Assembly: GCA_910586545.1 (NCBI GenBank)
Contig: CAJUIQ010000002.1
Location: 1 to 64,000, forward strand
Direction: 5' to 3'
Length of the DNA: 64,000 nt
DNA from: an uncultured Eubacteriales bacterium
GTDB taxonomy: Bacteria > Bacillota > Clostridia > Oscillospirales > CAG-272
The notes under the pieces were generated by a model. That model ran no database searches and was not told the DNA's origin. It saw only the letters and a list, made by a program, of their open reading frames with translations. Both the position numbers and the translations under genes were made by a program. Shown here in pieces: positions 34,089 to 42,532 of this stretch (within the stretch, counting starts at the first letter, position 1; each line of letters starts with the position of its first letter).

Positions 34089-35399
34089 ATGCACAAAAAG
34101 AAAAGGCTTGCGGCAGTCCTAATGTTCGTAATACTCTTTGCAGCAGAAGCCCTCCTCCTGTGCGCGCCGGCTGGGGCGCTGGAGGAGCCCACTGTTTCCA
34201 ACGCAAAAGGGATCTATCTCTATAACTTGGAAAATAATCAGGCGGTCTTTTCGCTAAATGCCGAAGAAAAGCTTTATCCTACCTCCACAGTAAAAATTAT
34301 GACGGGCGTTCTCGCCATAGAAAAGCTATCCGACAGACTGAATGAAAATGTTACTGTAACGGCAGAAATGATGGCGGCAGTACGGGGGAACAATATTGGG
34401 CTTGCAGTTGGTGAAGTGGTTACCATCGACAGCATGATTCGAGCACTTCTGGTCAATGGTGCGAACGATGCAGCCTATGTACTGGCCCACACCATATCTG
34501 GTTCAACGGAAGAATTTGTAACATTGATGAATACAAAGGCCAAGGAATTGGGTGCCCATCATACCTACTATACCAATCCCACCGGTATGCATGATGAAAA
34601 TATGTATTCAACTGCGGCGGATACGGCGCAAATCGCCAAATACGCTTACAGTCTGGATTTATTCATGGAAGCCACCTCGTCTGTGCGGTACGTTATGCCC
34701 GCAACCAACCGGTCCGAGGCCCGTACACTTCATAACCGCAATTGTCTTTTGTCTGTATACTATGATAAAAATTATTATGACGAGCAGGCTCGCGGTATGA
34801 ATGCGGGTTCTACTCCGGAAGGAGGACACAGCGTTGTAACCGCCGCCACAGACGGAGAGTTGACCTATATCTCGGTAGTAATGGGAGCAGATACGATAGA
34901 GGGAAAGGTATATTCCTACATCAATACAAGCAATCTGCTGGATTGGGCCTTTGATTCCTTTACATATACCCAAGTTCTCTCTCCCGAACAGATTGTGTGC
35001 GAAATTCCCGTCACACTATCTACGGCTGTGGACTATGTAACGCTGGTGTCTACAGATACACTGCGGGTATATCTTCCTTCTGATATAAATGTGGAAGAAG
35101 AAATCGAAATCAGCTATATTACCAATAGTGAATCTCTGCAAGCCCCCGTGCATGAAGGACAGGTGGTAGGCAGCGTCACGGCCATCTATGACGGCGAGGT
35201 CATCGGCACCTCCCAGCTTGTTGCCACCACAGATGTATCCAGAAGTGATCTGCTGTACGGGCTTCACAAAATTGAACAGTTTACAAAAAGTCGGTTCTTT
35301 ATCGCTGCGCTGATTTCCGCAATTATTTTTACGTTAATATATATTTTTGGCACAGCAATCCTACGCCAAAAGAAAGGAAAAAAGCGAATGCGGTTTTAA
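34089..35399 (+). CDS. D-alanyl-D-alanine carboxypeptidase-like protein (PBP5/DacF family), motifs 2 and 3 altered
   Basis: Secreted, membrane-tethered protein of 436 residues with a signal peptide (1-30), a peptidase S11 domain (about 35-275), a beta domain, and a C-terminal TM helix (about 400-422) with a basic tail. S11 enzymes trim the terminal D-Ala of peptidoglycan. The catalytic SxxK is intact (PTSTVKIM). The second motif, normally SxN, reads GAN (LLVNGANDAAY), and the third, normally KTG, aligns with NAG in RGMNAGSTPEGGH. It may be a non-catalytic or altered-specificity member. It is followed at 29 bp by a dockerin phosphatase gene. Confidence 0.88.
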   Translation: MHKKKRLAAVLMFVILFAAEALLLCAPAGALEEPTVSNAKGIYLYNLENNQAVFSLNAEEKLYPTSTVKIMTGVLAIEKLSDRLNENVTVTAEMMAAVRGNNIGLAVGEVVTIDSMIRALLVNGANDAAYVLAHTISGSTEEFVTLMNTKAKELGAHHTYYTNPTGMHDENMYSTAADTAQIAKYAYSLDLFMEATSSVRYVMPATNRSEARTLHNRNCLLSVYYDKNYYDEQARGMNAGSTPEGGHSVVTAATDGELTYISVVMGADTIEGKVYSYINTSNLLDWAFDSFTYTQVLSPEQIVCEIPVTLSTAVDYVTLVSTDTLRVYLPSDINVEEEIEISYITNSESLQAPVHEGQVVGSVTAIYDGEVIGTSQLVATTDVSRSDLLYGLHKIEQFTKSRFFIAALISAIIFTLIYIFGTAILRQKKGKKRMRF

Positions 35400-35428
35400 G
35401 CCTATCCCCTGCTTTGCTTCCAATACCC

Positions 35429-37051
35429 ATGAAACAAAAACTTCTGGCGCCGGCAGTTCTTCTGCTCTTTTTATGCAGCCTTTTCCTATGGAGCGGGTGT
35501 ACGATTCAAGCGGAATATTTGATCGGAGACGTAAACGGAGATGGAATTGTAGACATGCAGGACGCATGTGCGCTGAACCGATACTTGTCCGGCCGATTCA
35601 CGCCTATCTCCGCGAAAAACGCAGATCTAAGCTTTGACGAAGCAATTACAGATGTCGACGCTGAGGTTCTGCGCCAGTACCTTGCAGGGATCAGTAATCC
35701 AGGTACTCGATATGCTTCTATCTCTATCAATGGCGCAGAACTGAACGCATATCAGATCGTAGTATCCCAAAACGAAAATGAGAGAGACTTTGCATATTGG
35801 GCGGCAGACCAGCTTAGCGACACATTAGAGAATTTCTGCGGTGTGCGGCTACCCATCGTTACAGACGATAAAGCGGAAAAGGAATATGAAATTCTCATCG
35901 GAAATACGAACCGGATAGACACGGAGGACAGTTCAGCATTTCCTCCATTATCCTACATGATCTATGCAGAGGATACCAAAATTGTACTTTTAGGACCAAA
36001 TTTTATGATTGGCGGTGGTGTGGGCTATCTTACGCATGAATTGCTACGCAACAGCGATGCCTGGAACACACAAGTAGATATCACAATTTCCAAAGAGAAA
36101 CAAATACAAAAATACCATCCACAAGCTGCACAAAGCGTTATCCTGATCATTGGAGACGGCATGGGACAAAACCATATCCATATGGCTTGTGATGCAAAAG
36201 CGCGAGTCCGGGATAAAGAAGGAATGGAAACATCCGTTACAGAAGAGACTATTGAAACCTTTTGGGCGGCGCAGCTACCGGTATCGGGAACCGCTGTCAC
36301 GAATAACATCCTTGGCGGTGTGACAGACTCGGCCGCATCGGCCACAGCACTAGCTACCGGTTGGAAAACCCGCAACGGCGTACTTGGTATGCGCCCAAAT
36401 GCATTTTTAGGCGGCGAAACCGAGTCCCTGCGTTCCGTACAAAATGTGCGGGAACTTGCTTCCCTTTCCGGAAAAACCACAGCAATTCTTTCTACAGACA
36501 GAATTACCGGGGCAACCCCCAACAGCTTTCTGGTACATCACAGCTACCGGTTCGACTACAGCATTATAGAACAACAGCAAGAGGCTCTTTCAGAAAGCGA
36601 GCTTGCTTGTGATTTCCTATGGTGCAGCTACGACGACAATGCGTTTTTAAGCCAATTGCAGAAGGCTCTCCACGCAGCGTCCTCCAACAACAGCGGCTTT
36701 TTTCTGATGGCAGAAGAAGCTATGATAGACAAATATGCCACCAAGCTGGACTACAATGAAACCATTCGTACCGTTTCCAGACTCAACGACTGTGTCGCTT
36801 ATGCGGCTCTCACCGCAATCTGTCATCCGGATATTGCCGTAATCGTGACTGCAGATCATGAAACCGGCGGCTTGACTGTTACAGAAGAGGGCGTCTATAC
36901 CTGGACCTCAGAGGGGGAGCACACAGGCACGCCCGTGCCGGTATATGCCATTGGGGCCGGTACTGAAATGTTTCACAGTACCCTTGTAGAAAATACGGAT
37001 ATTGCCAAATACATTGCGTCTGTATTTGGTGCCTCCTCTTTTGGAGGATAG
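35429..37051 (+). CDS. Secreted alkaline phosphatase with N-terminal dockerin
   Basis: 540 residues from the ATG at 35429 (no clear ribosome site; TTG at 35414 is the alternative). Residues 1-24 are a signal peptide ending in WSGC, possibly a lipobox. Residues about 33-86 form a dockerin-like pair: a good first repeat (GDVNGDGIVDMQDACALNRY) and a degenerate second one. Residues about 96-205 resemble the accessory beta-alpha domain of hexosaminidases and glucuronidases, also seen in the DUF4838 protein at 42533. The phosphatase domain (about 235-535) has LIIGDGMG, VTDSAASATA (nucleophile Ser) and TADHETGG (metal ligands). It probably releases phosphate from external esters while docked on a cohesin. 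Confidence 0.88.
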   Translation: MKQKLLAPAVLLLFLCSLFLWSGCTIQAEYLIGDVNGDGIVDMQDACALNRYLSGRFTPISAKNADLSFDEAITDVDAEVLRQYLAGISNPGTRYASISINGAELNAYQIVVSQNENERDFAYWAADQLSDTLENFCGVRLPIVTDDKAEKEYEILIGNTNRIDTEDSSAFPPLSYMIYAEDTKIVLLGPNFMIGGGVGYLTHELLRNSDAWNTQVDITISKEKQIQKYHPQAAQSVILIIGDGMGQNHIHMACDAKARVRDKEGMETSVTEETIETFWAAQLPVSGTAVTNNILGGVTDSAASATALATGWKTRNGVLGMRPNAFLGGETESLRSVQNVRELASLSGKTTAILSTDRITGATPNSFLVHHSYRFDYSIIEQQQEALSESELACDFLWCSYDDNAFLSQLQKALHAASSNNSGFFLMAEEAMIDKYATKLDYNETIRTVSRLNDCVAYAALTAICHPDIAVIVTADHETGGLTVTEEGVYTWTSEGEHTGTPVPVYAIGAGTEMFHSTLVENTDIAKYIASVFGASSFGG

Positions 37052-37095
37052 GTAAAGTAAAAACGGAGCCTCGGCTCCGTTTTTACTTTACCTAT
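37048..37095. terminator. Bidirectional terminator, 23-bp perfect stem
   Basis: Two 23-nt arms around a 2-nt centre (core AAAAACGGAGCC/GGCTCCGTTTTT). It contains the stop codons of both converging genes (TAG 37049-37051; TAA on the minus strand 37088-37090). Confidence 0.88.
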
Positions 37096-37525
37096 GAGCG
37101 TTTTCATAAGCCTGTCTAATACGCTCCGGCATATCCTCCGGCTGCATAGACTGCAGGCGTGCTTCACTTCCCTCCCGAATTGCTTCTTCATAGTACCAGC
37201 ACTTATAGGAAAGCATGTCCAACACACGGTTCATGCGTTCTATCTCCGCTTCTACGCTGGCCTTTTGCTTTAGAAAAAGCTCCCTGCGCTGGACATACGT
37301 CTGTGGTCCCTGTGCGCACCACTCCATAAATTGCTTAATATCTTTGATCTCCATGCCTGATTTTTTCAGGCATTCAATTATCCGAATCGCCTCTATTTCT
37401 TTTTCATCAAAACGACGAATCCCAGAAACCCGTTTGATGTCTGGAAACAGGCCCTCTTTGTCGTAATAACGCAAAGTGGACACAGGCAATCCAAACATCT
37501 GTGATACTTGGCCGATGGTATACAT
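37088..37525 (-). CDS. MerR-family transcriptional regulator
   Basis: 145 residues: winged HTH (YTIGQVSQMFGLPVSTLRYY followed by DKEGLFP) and a long dimerisation helix. The C-terminal part has Cys in MEWCAQG and YKCWYY but no obvious metal or drug domain, like the aldehyde/thiol-stress members (AdhR/NmlR type). It diverges from a flavoprotein operon whose promoter has the over-long 19-bp spacer and inverted repeat that MerR proteins act on (37568-37598). It is therefore the likely local regulator. Confidence 0.92.
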   Translation of the reverse strand: MYTIGQVSQMFGLPVSTLRYYDKEGLFPDIKRVSGIRRFDEKEIEAIRIIECLKKSGMEIKDIKQFMEWCAQGPQTYVQRRELFLKQKASVEAEIERMNRVLDMLSYKCWYYEEAIREGSEARLQSMQPEDMPERIRQAYENAHR

Positions 37526-37567
37526 AAAGCTCCTTCTTTACTCTTTAAAAAATATTTCAAAAAGGTA

Positions 37568-37598
37568 TTGACCTAAAGTTAAGTTTAGGGTTTATAAT
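37568..37598 (+). promoter_or_regulatory. MerR-type promoter/operator with 19-bp spacer
   Basis: TTGACC (37568-37573) and TATAAT (37593-37598) are 19 bp apart. The spacer region holds the inverted repeat CCTAAA-GTTAAG-TTTAGG, the classic arrangement for MerR activators. Confidence 0.88.
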
Positions 37599-37650
37599 CA
37601 TTGTATCAAAGAAAAACAACCCTGTCAATATATTTTACGGAGGTTTAGAA

Positions 37651-38193
37651 ATGGCAAAAAAAATTTTGATTATTAGCACCAGCCTGCGCCGTCGAAGCAA
37701 CTCGGAAGCTCTTGCAGACGCTTTTCTTGCAGGGGCAAAAGCTGCGGGAAACATTGTGGAAAAGATTACGCTGCAGCAAAAAAATCTTTCCTTTTGCAAA
37801 GGATGTCTAGCCTGTCAAAAGCGAAAAACATGCGTAATACAGGATGACGCTGGAGCAATTGTGGAAAAAATGCGCCAAGCAGACATAATTGCTTTTGCCA
37901 CCCCCATTTATTATTATGAAATGAGCGGCCAGATGAAAACCTTGCTGGACCGGGCAAATCCGCTGTATTCCTCTGATTACGCATTCCGGGATATTTATAT
38001 GCTCACGGCGGCGGCAGAAGACGAAGCCCATGTGCCAAAGCGAGCAATCAGCGGACTGCAGGGATGGATTGACTGCTTTGAAAAGGCCACCCTTGCCGGC
38101 ACGGTATTTGCCGGCGGCGTAAACGACGCTGGAGCAATGGACGGGCATCCGGCATTAGAAAAAGCGTACGCTATGGGAATGACAATTCAGTGA
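37651..38193 (+). CDS. Flavodoxin-like NAD(P)H-dependent FMN reductase with cysteine motif
   Basis: 180-residue flavoprotein. The FMN-phosphate loop is ISTSLRRRSNSE, and ATPIYYYEMSGQMKTLLDR is the family flavin-binding signature. A compact cysteine set FCKGCLACQKRKTC fits CX2CX2CX5C, as in iron-sulfur flavoproteins; cluster binding is possible but not certain. GGAGG precedes the start. First gene of the MerR-controlled operon; together with a hydrolase and a cyclophilin-like protein it probably handles quinones, aldehydes or other electrophiles. Confidence 0.88.
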   Translation: MAKKILIISTSLRRRSNSEALADAFLAGAKAAGNIVEKITLQQKNLSFCKGCLACQKRKTCVIQDDAGAIVEKMRQADIIAFATPIYYYEMSGQMKTLLDRANPLYSSDYAFRDIYMLTAAAEDEAHVPKRAISGLQGWIDCFEKATLAGTVFAGGVNDAGAMDGHPALEKAYAMGMTIQ

Positions 38194-38207
38194 AGGAGAC
38201 TTTTGAT

Positions 38208-39182
38208 ATGAACGAAAATTTAATTTTAGAAACAGAATGGGACAAAACATTTTTCAGAAGCGACAAGGTGCAACACAGAAAGATCACGTTTCACAATCGA
38301 TATGGTATCACCCTAGCTGCCGATTGGTATGAACCTATAGAACCGTCTAAAGAAAAGCGGCCCGCCCTTGCAATTAGCGGCCCATTCGGCGCGGTAAAAG
38401 AACAGGCCGCCGGATTATACGCACAAGCACTGGCCAAGAGAGGATTTATCACAATCGCCTTTGATCCCTCTTTTACAGGAGAAAGCGGCGGCAGCCCCCG
38501 ATATGTTGCCTCTCCGGATATCAATACGGAAGACTTTCAGGCCGCTGTAGACTTTCTGTCCGTCCAGGATACGGTGAACCCAGAAAATATCGGTATTTTG
38601 GGTATTTGCGGATGGGGTGGTATGGCGTTGAACGCGGCTGCAATTGATACGCGGATCCGGGCCACCGTGGCTGTAACCATGTATGACATGACCCGTGTAA
38701 ACGCAAAAGGATATTTTGATGCGGAAGATAGTGCGGATATGCGCTATGAAAAACGCAAAGCTTTAAACGCACAGCGAACCGTAGATTACAAAAATGGAAG
38801 CTATGCAAGAGCAGGGGGAGTAGTAGATCCGCTGCCGGCAGACGCGCCTTTCTTTGTAAGGGATTATTACGATTATTATAAAACAAATCGCGGGTATCAT
38901 AAAAGATCCCTCAATTCCAACGATGGCTGGAATACAACGTCCGCCCTGTCCTTTTTGAACATGCCTATTTTGCAGTACAGCAGTGAAATACGCAGCGCCG
39001 TACTGCTTGTACACGGAGAAAAGGCGCATTCATGCTATTTCAGTAAGGATGCTTTTGAAAAGCTGACAGGAGACAATAAAAAGTTAATGATTGTTCCCGG
39101 GGCTGTGCATACGGATTTGTACGATAATACGGATATGATCCCCTTCGGGGCCATCACAGACTTTTTACTGGAACATTTGTAA
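38208..39182 (+). CDS. Alpha/beta hydrolase, dienelactone-hydrolase-like, Cys nucleophile
   Basis: 324 residues from the ATG at 38208, 9 bp after AAGGAG; a GTG at 38190 overlapping the previous stop is less likely. The nucleophile elbow reads GICGWGG, so Cys replaces Ser as in dienelactone hydrolases. The oxyanion region is LAISGPFGAVKEQ, and the His is in PGAVHTDLYD. It belongs to the family found beside MerR or TetR regulators and flavodoxins in many Firmicutes. Cytoplasmic; substrate unknown, perhaps a reactive carbonyl or lactone given its operon. Confidence 0.85.
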   Translation: MNENLILETEWDKTFFRSDKVQHRKITFHNRYGITLAADWYEPIEPSKEKRPALAISGPFGAVKEQAAGLYAQALAKRGFITIAFDPSFTGESGGSPRYVASPDINTEDFQAAVDFLSVQDTVNPENIGILGICGWGGMALNAAAIDTRIRATVAVTMYDMTRVNAKGYFDAEDSADMRYEKRKALNAQRTVDYKNGSYARAGGVVDPLPADAPFFVRDYYDYYKTNRGYHKRSLNSNDGWNTTSALSFLNMPILQYSSEIRSAVLLVHGEKAHSCYFSKDAFEKLTGDNKKLMIVPGAVHTDLYDNTDMIPFGAITDFLLEHL

Positions 39183-39685
39183 TGGTACAGAAAATTCTAT
39201 TCTTACTTTTATCAATTTTGCTTCTGTTTATCGGCCGTAAAGTTGACGCAACAGTATCCGCCGATTCTCTCATGGAATTGATGACAAAAAATACGGAAAG
39301 CGCTACGCCAGAATCCCAAAATAGCAAAGAATTGATTTTATCCGTAAACGGCGTACTGCTTCCTGTAACGTGGGAAGACAACGACTCCATCGCCGCCCTT
39401 TACGCGTTGGCGGAAGAAGGAATAATAACGGTTCATACAGAAAATTACGGTAGATTTGAACAGGTGGGGACCCTACCACAAAGCATTGTGAACAATGATG
39501 TTGAAATAACAACCACTCCAGGCGATATTGTTTTATATTCCGGGAATGCACTCGTACTTTTCTATGGTTCCAATACATGGACGTATACAAAACTGGGTCA
39601 TATAGACGGATTCTCCGCAGATGCATACGAAACTTTACTTAGTGGCAGTAAAACGACTGTGACACTGAGCCTATCGGAAGAATAA
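39182..39685 (+). CDS. Secreted cyclophilin-like protein
   Basis: 167 residues with an N-terminal hydrophobic signal/anchor (about 4-17), a short linker, then a cyclophilin-like fold domain (about 50-165). That domain shows ILSVNGVLLPVTWEDNDSI, the glycine-rich GDIVLYSGNALVLFYGSNTW and a final beta strand. Such domains replace prolyl isomerase residues and are of unknown function, but are often encoded next to flavodoxins and MerR-regulated hydrolases as here. The start overlaps the previous stop codon (TAATG), so it is coupled to the hydrolase. Confidence 0.85.
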   Translation: MVQKILFLLLSILLLFIGRKVDATVSADSLMELMTKNTESATPESQNSKELILSVNGVLLPVTWEDNDSIAALYALAEEGIITVHTENYGRFEQVGTLPQSIVNNDVEITTTPGDIVLYSGNALVLFYGSNTWTYTKLGHIDGFSADAYETLLSGSKTTVTLSLSEE

Positions 39686-39714
39686 AAAGGGACGGCATTA
39701 TGCCATCCCTTTTT
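39684..39714. terminator. Bidirectional terminator
   Basis: AAAAAGGGACGGCAT and ATGCCATCCCTTTTT with one mismatch, between converging genes. Confidence 0.85.
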
Positions 39715-39733
39715 CCGATTAGCCTTCAAATAT

Positions 39734-40576
39734 TTAGTCTGCCTTACCGTCGGAACCGCAAAGCTGAATCTTATGCCGGCAAAGCTCGATTACTGCTTCT
39801 CTTGCTGGTCCCATATATTTCTTAGGGTCAATCATCGCTTCATCTTCCAAGGCGCTGCGTACTGCCTTTGTCGCCGCCGCACGCAATTCTGTCGCAAAGT
39901 TTACCTTGTTGATCCCCAGTTCAATGGTACGGCGGATCATTTCGTCGGGAATGCCGGAACCTCCGTGCAGCACTAGAGGCGCGTCAATTTTATCCCGCAA
40001 AGTCGCCAAAAGTTCAAAATTCAGCTTCGGTTCTCCCTTATAGAAGCCGTGCGCTGTACCGATAGCAACAGCAAAAATATCCACGCCGGTGCGGGTAAAG
40101 AAATCCACTGCCTCTGCCGGATCGGTATACGCAATGTCTGCGCTGCGTCCGTCTTCTTTACCGCCTACCGTGCCCAGTTCTGCCTCTACGGTAACGCCGT
40201 GGGCAGCAGCCATCTCCACTACCTTGCGAGTCAGCGCGATGTTCTCTTCATAGGGCAGCTTGGAGCCGTCAATCATTACGGAAGTGTATCCCTCCTGTAC
40301 AGCATCCCGCACACCCTCGAAGCTTTCACAGTGGTCCAGATGGAGCGCTACCGGCACGTCTGCAGCCTCCCCTTCGGCACGCACCATCGCCACTGCCTGA
40401 CGCAGGGTGAGGTATTTTACTGTAGTAGGTGTTGTCTGGATCATCACAGGAGAACGCAGCTGACTGGCTGCCGCGACAATCGCCTGCACCATCTCCAGAT
40501 TTTCCGCATTGAATGCAGGCACTGCATATCCCCCTGCACGGGCCTTTTGAATCATTTCTTTGCTTGTTGTATACAT
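39734..40576 (-). CDS. Class II ketose-bisphosphate aldolase
   Basis: Zinc aldolase of 280 residues that splits fructose- or tagatose-1,6-bisphosphate (or an epimer) into triose phosphates. Motifs are LHLDHCESF (zinc His), VEAELGTVGG, IGTAHGFYKG (zinc His) and LHGGSGIPDE. It is nearer to the GatY/KbaY and small class IIA forms than to classical Fba. It is the last gene of a four-gene operon with a ketose 3-epimerase and PfkB kinase, so the substrate is probably the bisphosphate produced in that path. It could also serve general glycolysis. Confidence 0.92.
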   Translation of the reverse strand: MYTTSKEMIQKARAGGYAVPAFNAENLEMVQAIVAAASQLRSPVMIQTTPTTVKYLTLRQAVAMVRAEGEAADVPVALHLDHCESFEGVRDAVQEGYTSVMIDGSKLPYEENIALTRKVVEMAAAHGVTVEAELGTVGGKEDGRSADIAYTDPAEAVDFFTRTGVDIFAVAIGTAHGFYKGEPKLNFELLATLRDKIDAPLVLHGGSGIPDEMIRRTIELGINKVNFATELRAAATKAVRSALEDEAMIDPKKYMGPAREAVIELCRHKIQLCGSDGKAD

Positions 40577-40656
40577 GTTTTTGGTACTCTATACCTTTCT
40601 TTGAATTTATGATAATTTCAGCATGGCCAAATGCGGCATACCTGCACCGCAAAAGG

Positions 40657-41604
40657 TCATTCCAAAATATTGTCCGCGATCATTTTTTCTACGTTTTCCC
40701 GGGAAATATCCCCTTCCATAGGGCCAAAGGCAGCCGTATTCAGTGAAGCGGCAGCCGTAGCCATTTTTGCCGCGTCTTCAATGGATTTCCCCTCTAGCAG
40801 GGCGCATAGAAACGCACCGTCAAAGCTGTCGCCCGCTCCGGTTGCATCCAGCACGGGCACAGCATATACGCCAAACGCAAACTGCTTTTCTCGGGTATAT
40901 ATGACACATCCCTTCTTCCCATTTTTCAGCGCAATGATCTCCAAAGCAGGATGCACTCGAAATAGCTCCTGTACGGCCTCTTCAATATCCTGGCATCCGG
41001 AAAGCATACGCAGTTCACTTTTGCCGGGCAGGAACACGTTGGTCTGTTCCAATACCGCCGCAATAAGTTCTTTTGCCTCAGGATCCTTCATCAGCTCCGG
41101 ACGGACATTGGGATCAAAGGATATCTTTGCGCCGGCAGCTATCGCTGCCTGCATGGTTTCCACGATCCGACGGCCAAAAGTCATATCCGCCATAAGCGAA
41201 CAACCCATAATATGGAAAAATCCAAGGCCTTCCAGCTTCTCTGCCGACGGGGCAGACGCCAGCACGGCAGGGGTGTTTCCAATATGGAAAATAAATTTTC
41301 TCTCTCCGTCAGAGAAATATGTAACAAAGGCGCAGCCAGTGGAAATCCGATCATTTTTGATCACGCAGGAGCAGTCCACACCGTCTCCTTCCAGACGATC
41401 CAAAAGACACTTTCCAAAATCATCGTCGCCAACACCGCCTACAATTGCGGCGCCATGGCCCAGGCGCGCTACTGTATCGATGAAAATAGCCGGTGCTCCG
41501 GAAGGGTACGGGCCACGGAACACGCCTGCCTTATCCAGAGGTTGATCCACACCGTCCCGCATAATCTCAACGATGATCTCCCCCATGGTCATAATTTCTG
41601 CCAT
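40657..41604 (-). CDS. PfkB-family sugar kinase
   Basis: Ribokinase-type kinase of 315 residues. The N-terminal signature region is GGVGDDDFGKCLLDRL and the C-terminal one is VLDATGAGDSFDGAFL, with the catalytic Asp in GAGDSFDG. Fructokinases, tagatose kinases and 2-keto-3-deoxygluconate kinases all share this form. The operon (3-epimerase upstream, class II aldolase downstream) favours a ketohexose as substrate; only one kinase is present, so a second phosphorylation would need pfkA or another enzyme. It is 28 bp from the epimerase gene. Confidence 0.9.
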   Translation of the reverse strand: MAEIMTMGEIIVEIMRDGVDQPLDKAGVFRGPYPSGAPAIFIDTVARLGHGAAIVGGVGDDDFGKCLLDRLEGDGVDCSCVIKNDRISTGCAFVTYFSDGERKFIFHIGNTPAVLASAPSAEKLEGLGFFHIMGCSLMADMTFGRRIVETMQAAIAAGAKISFDPNVRPELMKDPEAKELIAAVLEQTNVFLPGKSELRMLSGCQDIEEAVQELFRVHPALEIIALKNGKKGCVIYTREKQFAFGVYAVPVLDATGAGDSFDGAFLCALLEGKSIEDAAKMATAAASLNTAAFGPMEGDISRENVEKMIADNILE

Positions 41605-41632
41605 TGGTTTCTATCCTTTCCGCGCTCTCTGT

Positions 41633-42502
41633 TTAAGCGCCGACAAACTGTTTTTTCAGGAATACAAGAGAATCTGCGATCATTTTATCCATCCCGGCTT
41701 CATCTGCGCCGCCGGACAAGTCACGCCATACCTTGATATCGCTGCCAACGGTGCCGCCAGATTTCATAAAGGGTTCCATAACGACCATTTTGTCATAGCC
41801 GATATCACGCAGCGCCTGACCGATTTCTGCCCAGGGCAGATGTCCCATACCAGGCAGTTTCCGGTTACCCTCTCCTACATGCACGTGGGCAAGAAGATTT
41901 CCTGCCTTTCGAATCGCATCAGGCAGATCATCCTCTTCAATATTCATATGGAACGTATCCAAAAGCAATTTCACAGAGTCACGGCCTACATCTTTGCAGA
42001 AACGAATGCCCTCTTCGCAATCGGTAAGCAGAATGGTTTCAAATCGGTTGAGTATCTCCAGACAAATGGTAATGCCAAGACGGTCTGCCTCATCGCCTAC
42101 CTCCTGCATGCCTTTGACCGCACGCGCCCACAGCGCGTCTTTATCCAAATCTTTGAAATCATAGGGCCAGCAATTGTACAGGGCGCCAATCAGGGTATTA
42201 CAGTCGATTTTAACCATCTGATGCATAATATCTACTAAAAACTGAACGCCGGCCTGACGAATAGCAGGATCCGCAGAAGATACGTCCTTGTCTCTGGGAG
42301 GGCCAAGATTTGCAGAAATCTCCAACCCCAGCTCTTTTGTTACAGTCCGCAGCTCGGCCAGCTGCGCATCGCTCATATTTACCAGATCGCCGCCGCCAAT
42401 TTCAATTACATCAAAACCGGCTTTTTTCGCTTTTCTAGCCATTTCGCAGTAGTCTGCGCCCCAGTTGCTTACCCAGTAAGCATATAATGTTCCAAATTTC
42501 AT
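41633..42502 (-). CDS. Ketose 3-epimerase (D-allulose/D-tagatose 3-epimerase type)
   Basis: TIM-barrel enzyme of 289 residues that interconverts ketohexoses at C3, for instance allulose with fructose, or tagatose with sorbose. It strongly resembles the clostridial D-psicose 3-epimerase: MKFGTLYAYWVSNWGADY, GALYNCWPYDF, LDTFHMNIEED, GEGNRKLPGMGHLPW and GGTVGSDIKVWRDLS. The catalytic and metal residues are all present: Glu in CLEILNRFE, Asp in LLDTFHM, His in HVHVGE and Glu in VMEPF. With the kinase and aldolase it suggests use of a rare ketohexose. Its physiological substrate in this organism is unknown. Confidence 0.88.
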   Translation of the reverse strand: MKFGTLYAYWVSNWGADYCEMARKAKKAGFDVIEIGGGDLVNMSDAQLAELRTVTKELGLEISANLGPPRDKDVSSADPAIRQAGVQFLVDIMHQMVKIDCNTLIGALYNCWPYDFKDLDKDALWARAVKGMQEVGDEADRLGITICLEILNRFETILLTDCEEGIRFCKDVGRDSVKLLLDTFHMNIEEDDLPDAIRKAGNLLAHVHVGEGNRKLPGMGHLPWAEIGQALRDIGYDKMVVMEPFMKSGGTVGSDIKVWRDLSGGADEAGMDKMIADSLVFLKKQFVGA

Positions 42503-42532
42503 TGTATAATCCTTTCTTTCTTATATGTTTCT

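Noticed and set aside
35347..35637. Separate small gene between the PBP5-like and phosphatase genes
   Set aside because: The frame overlaps both real genes, and its product is basic, low-quality sequence with no ribosome site.
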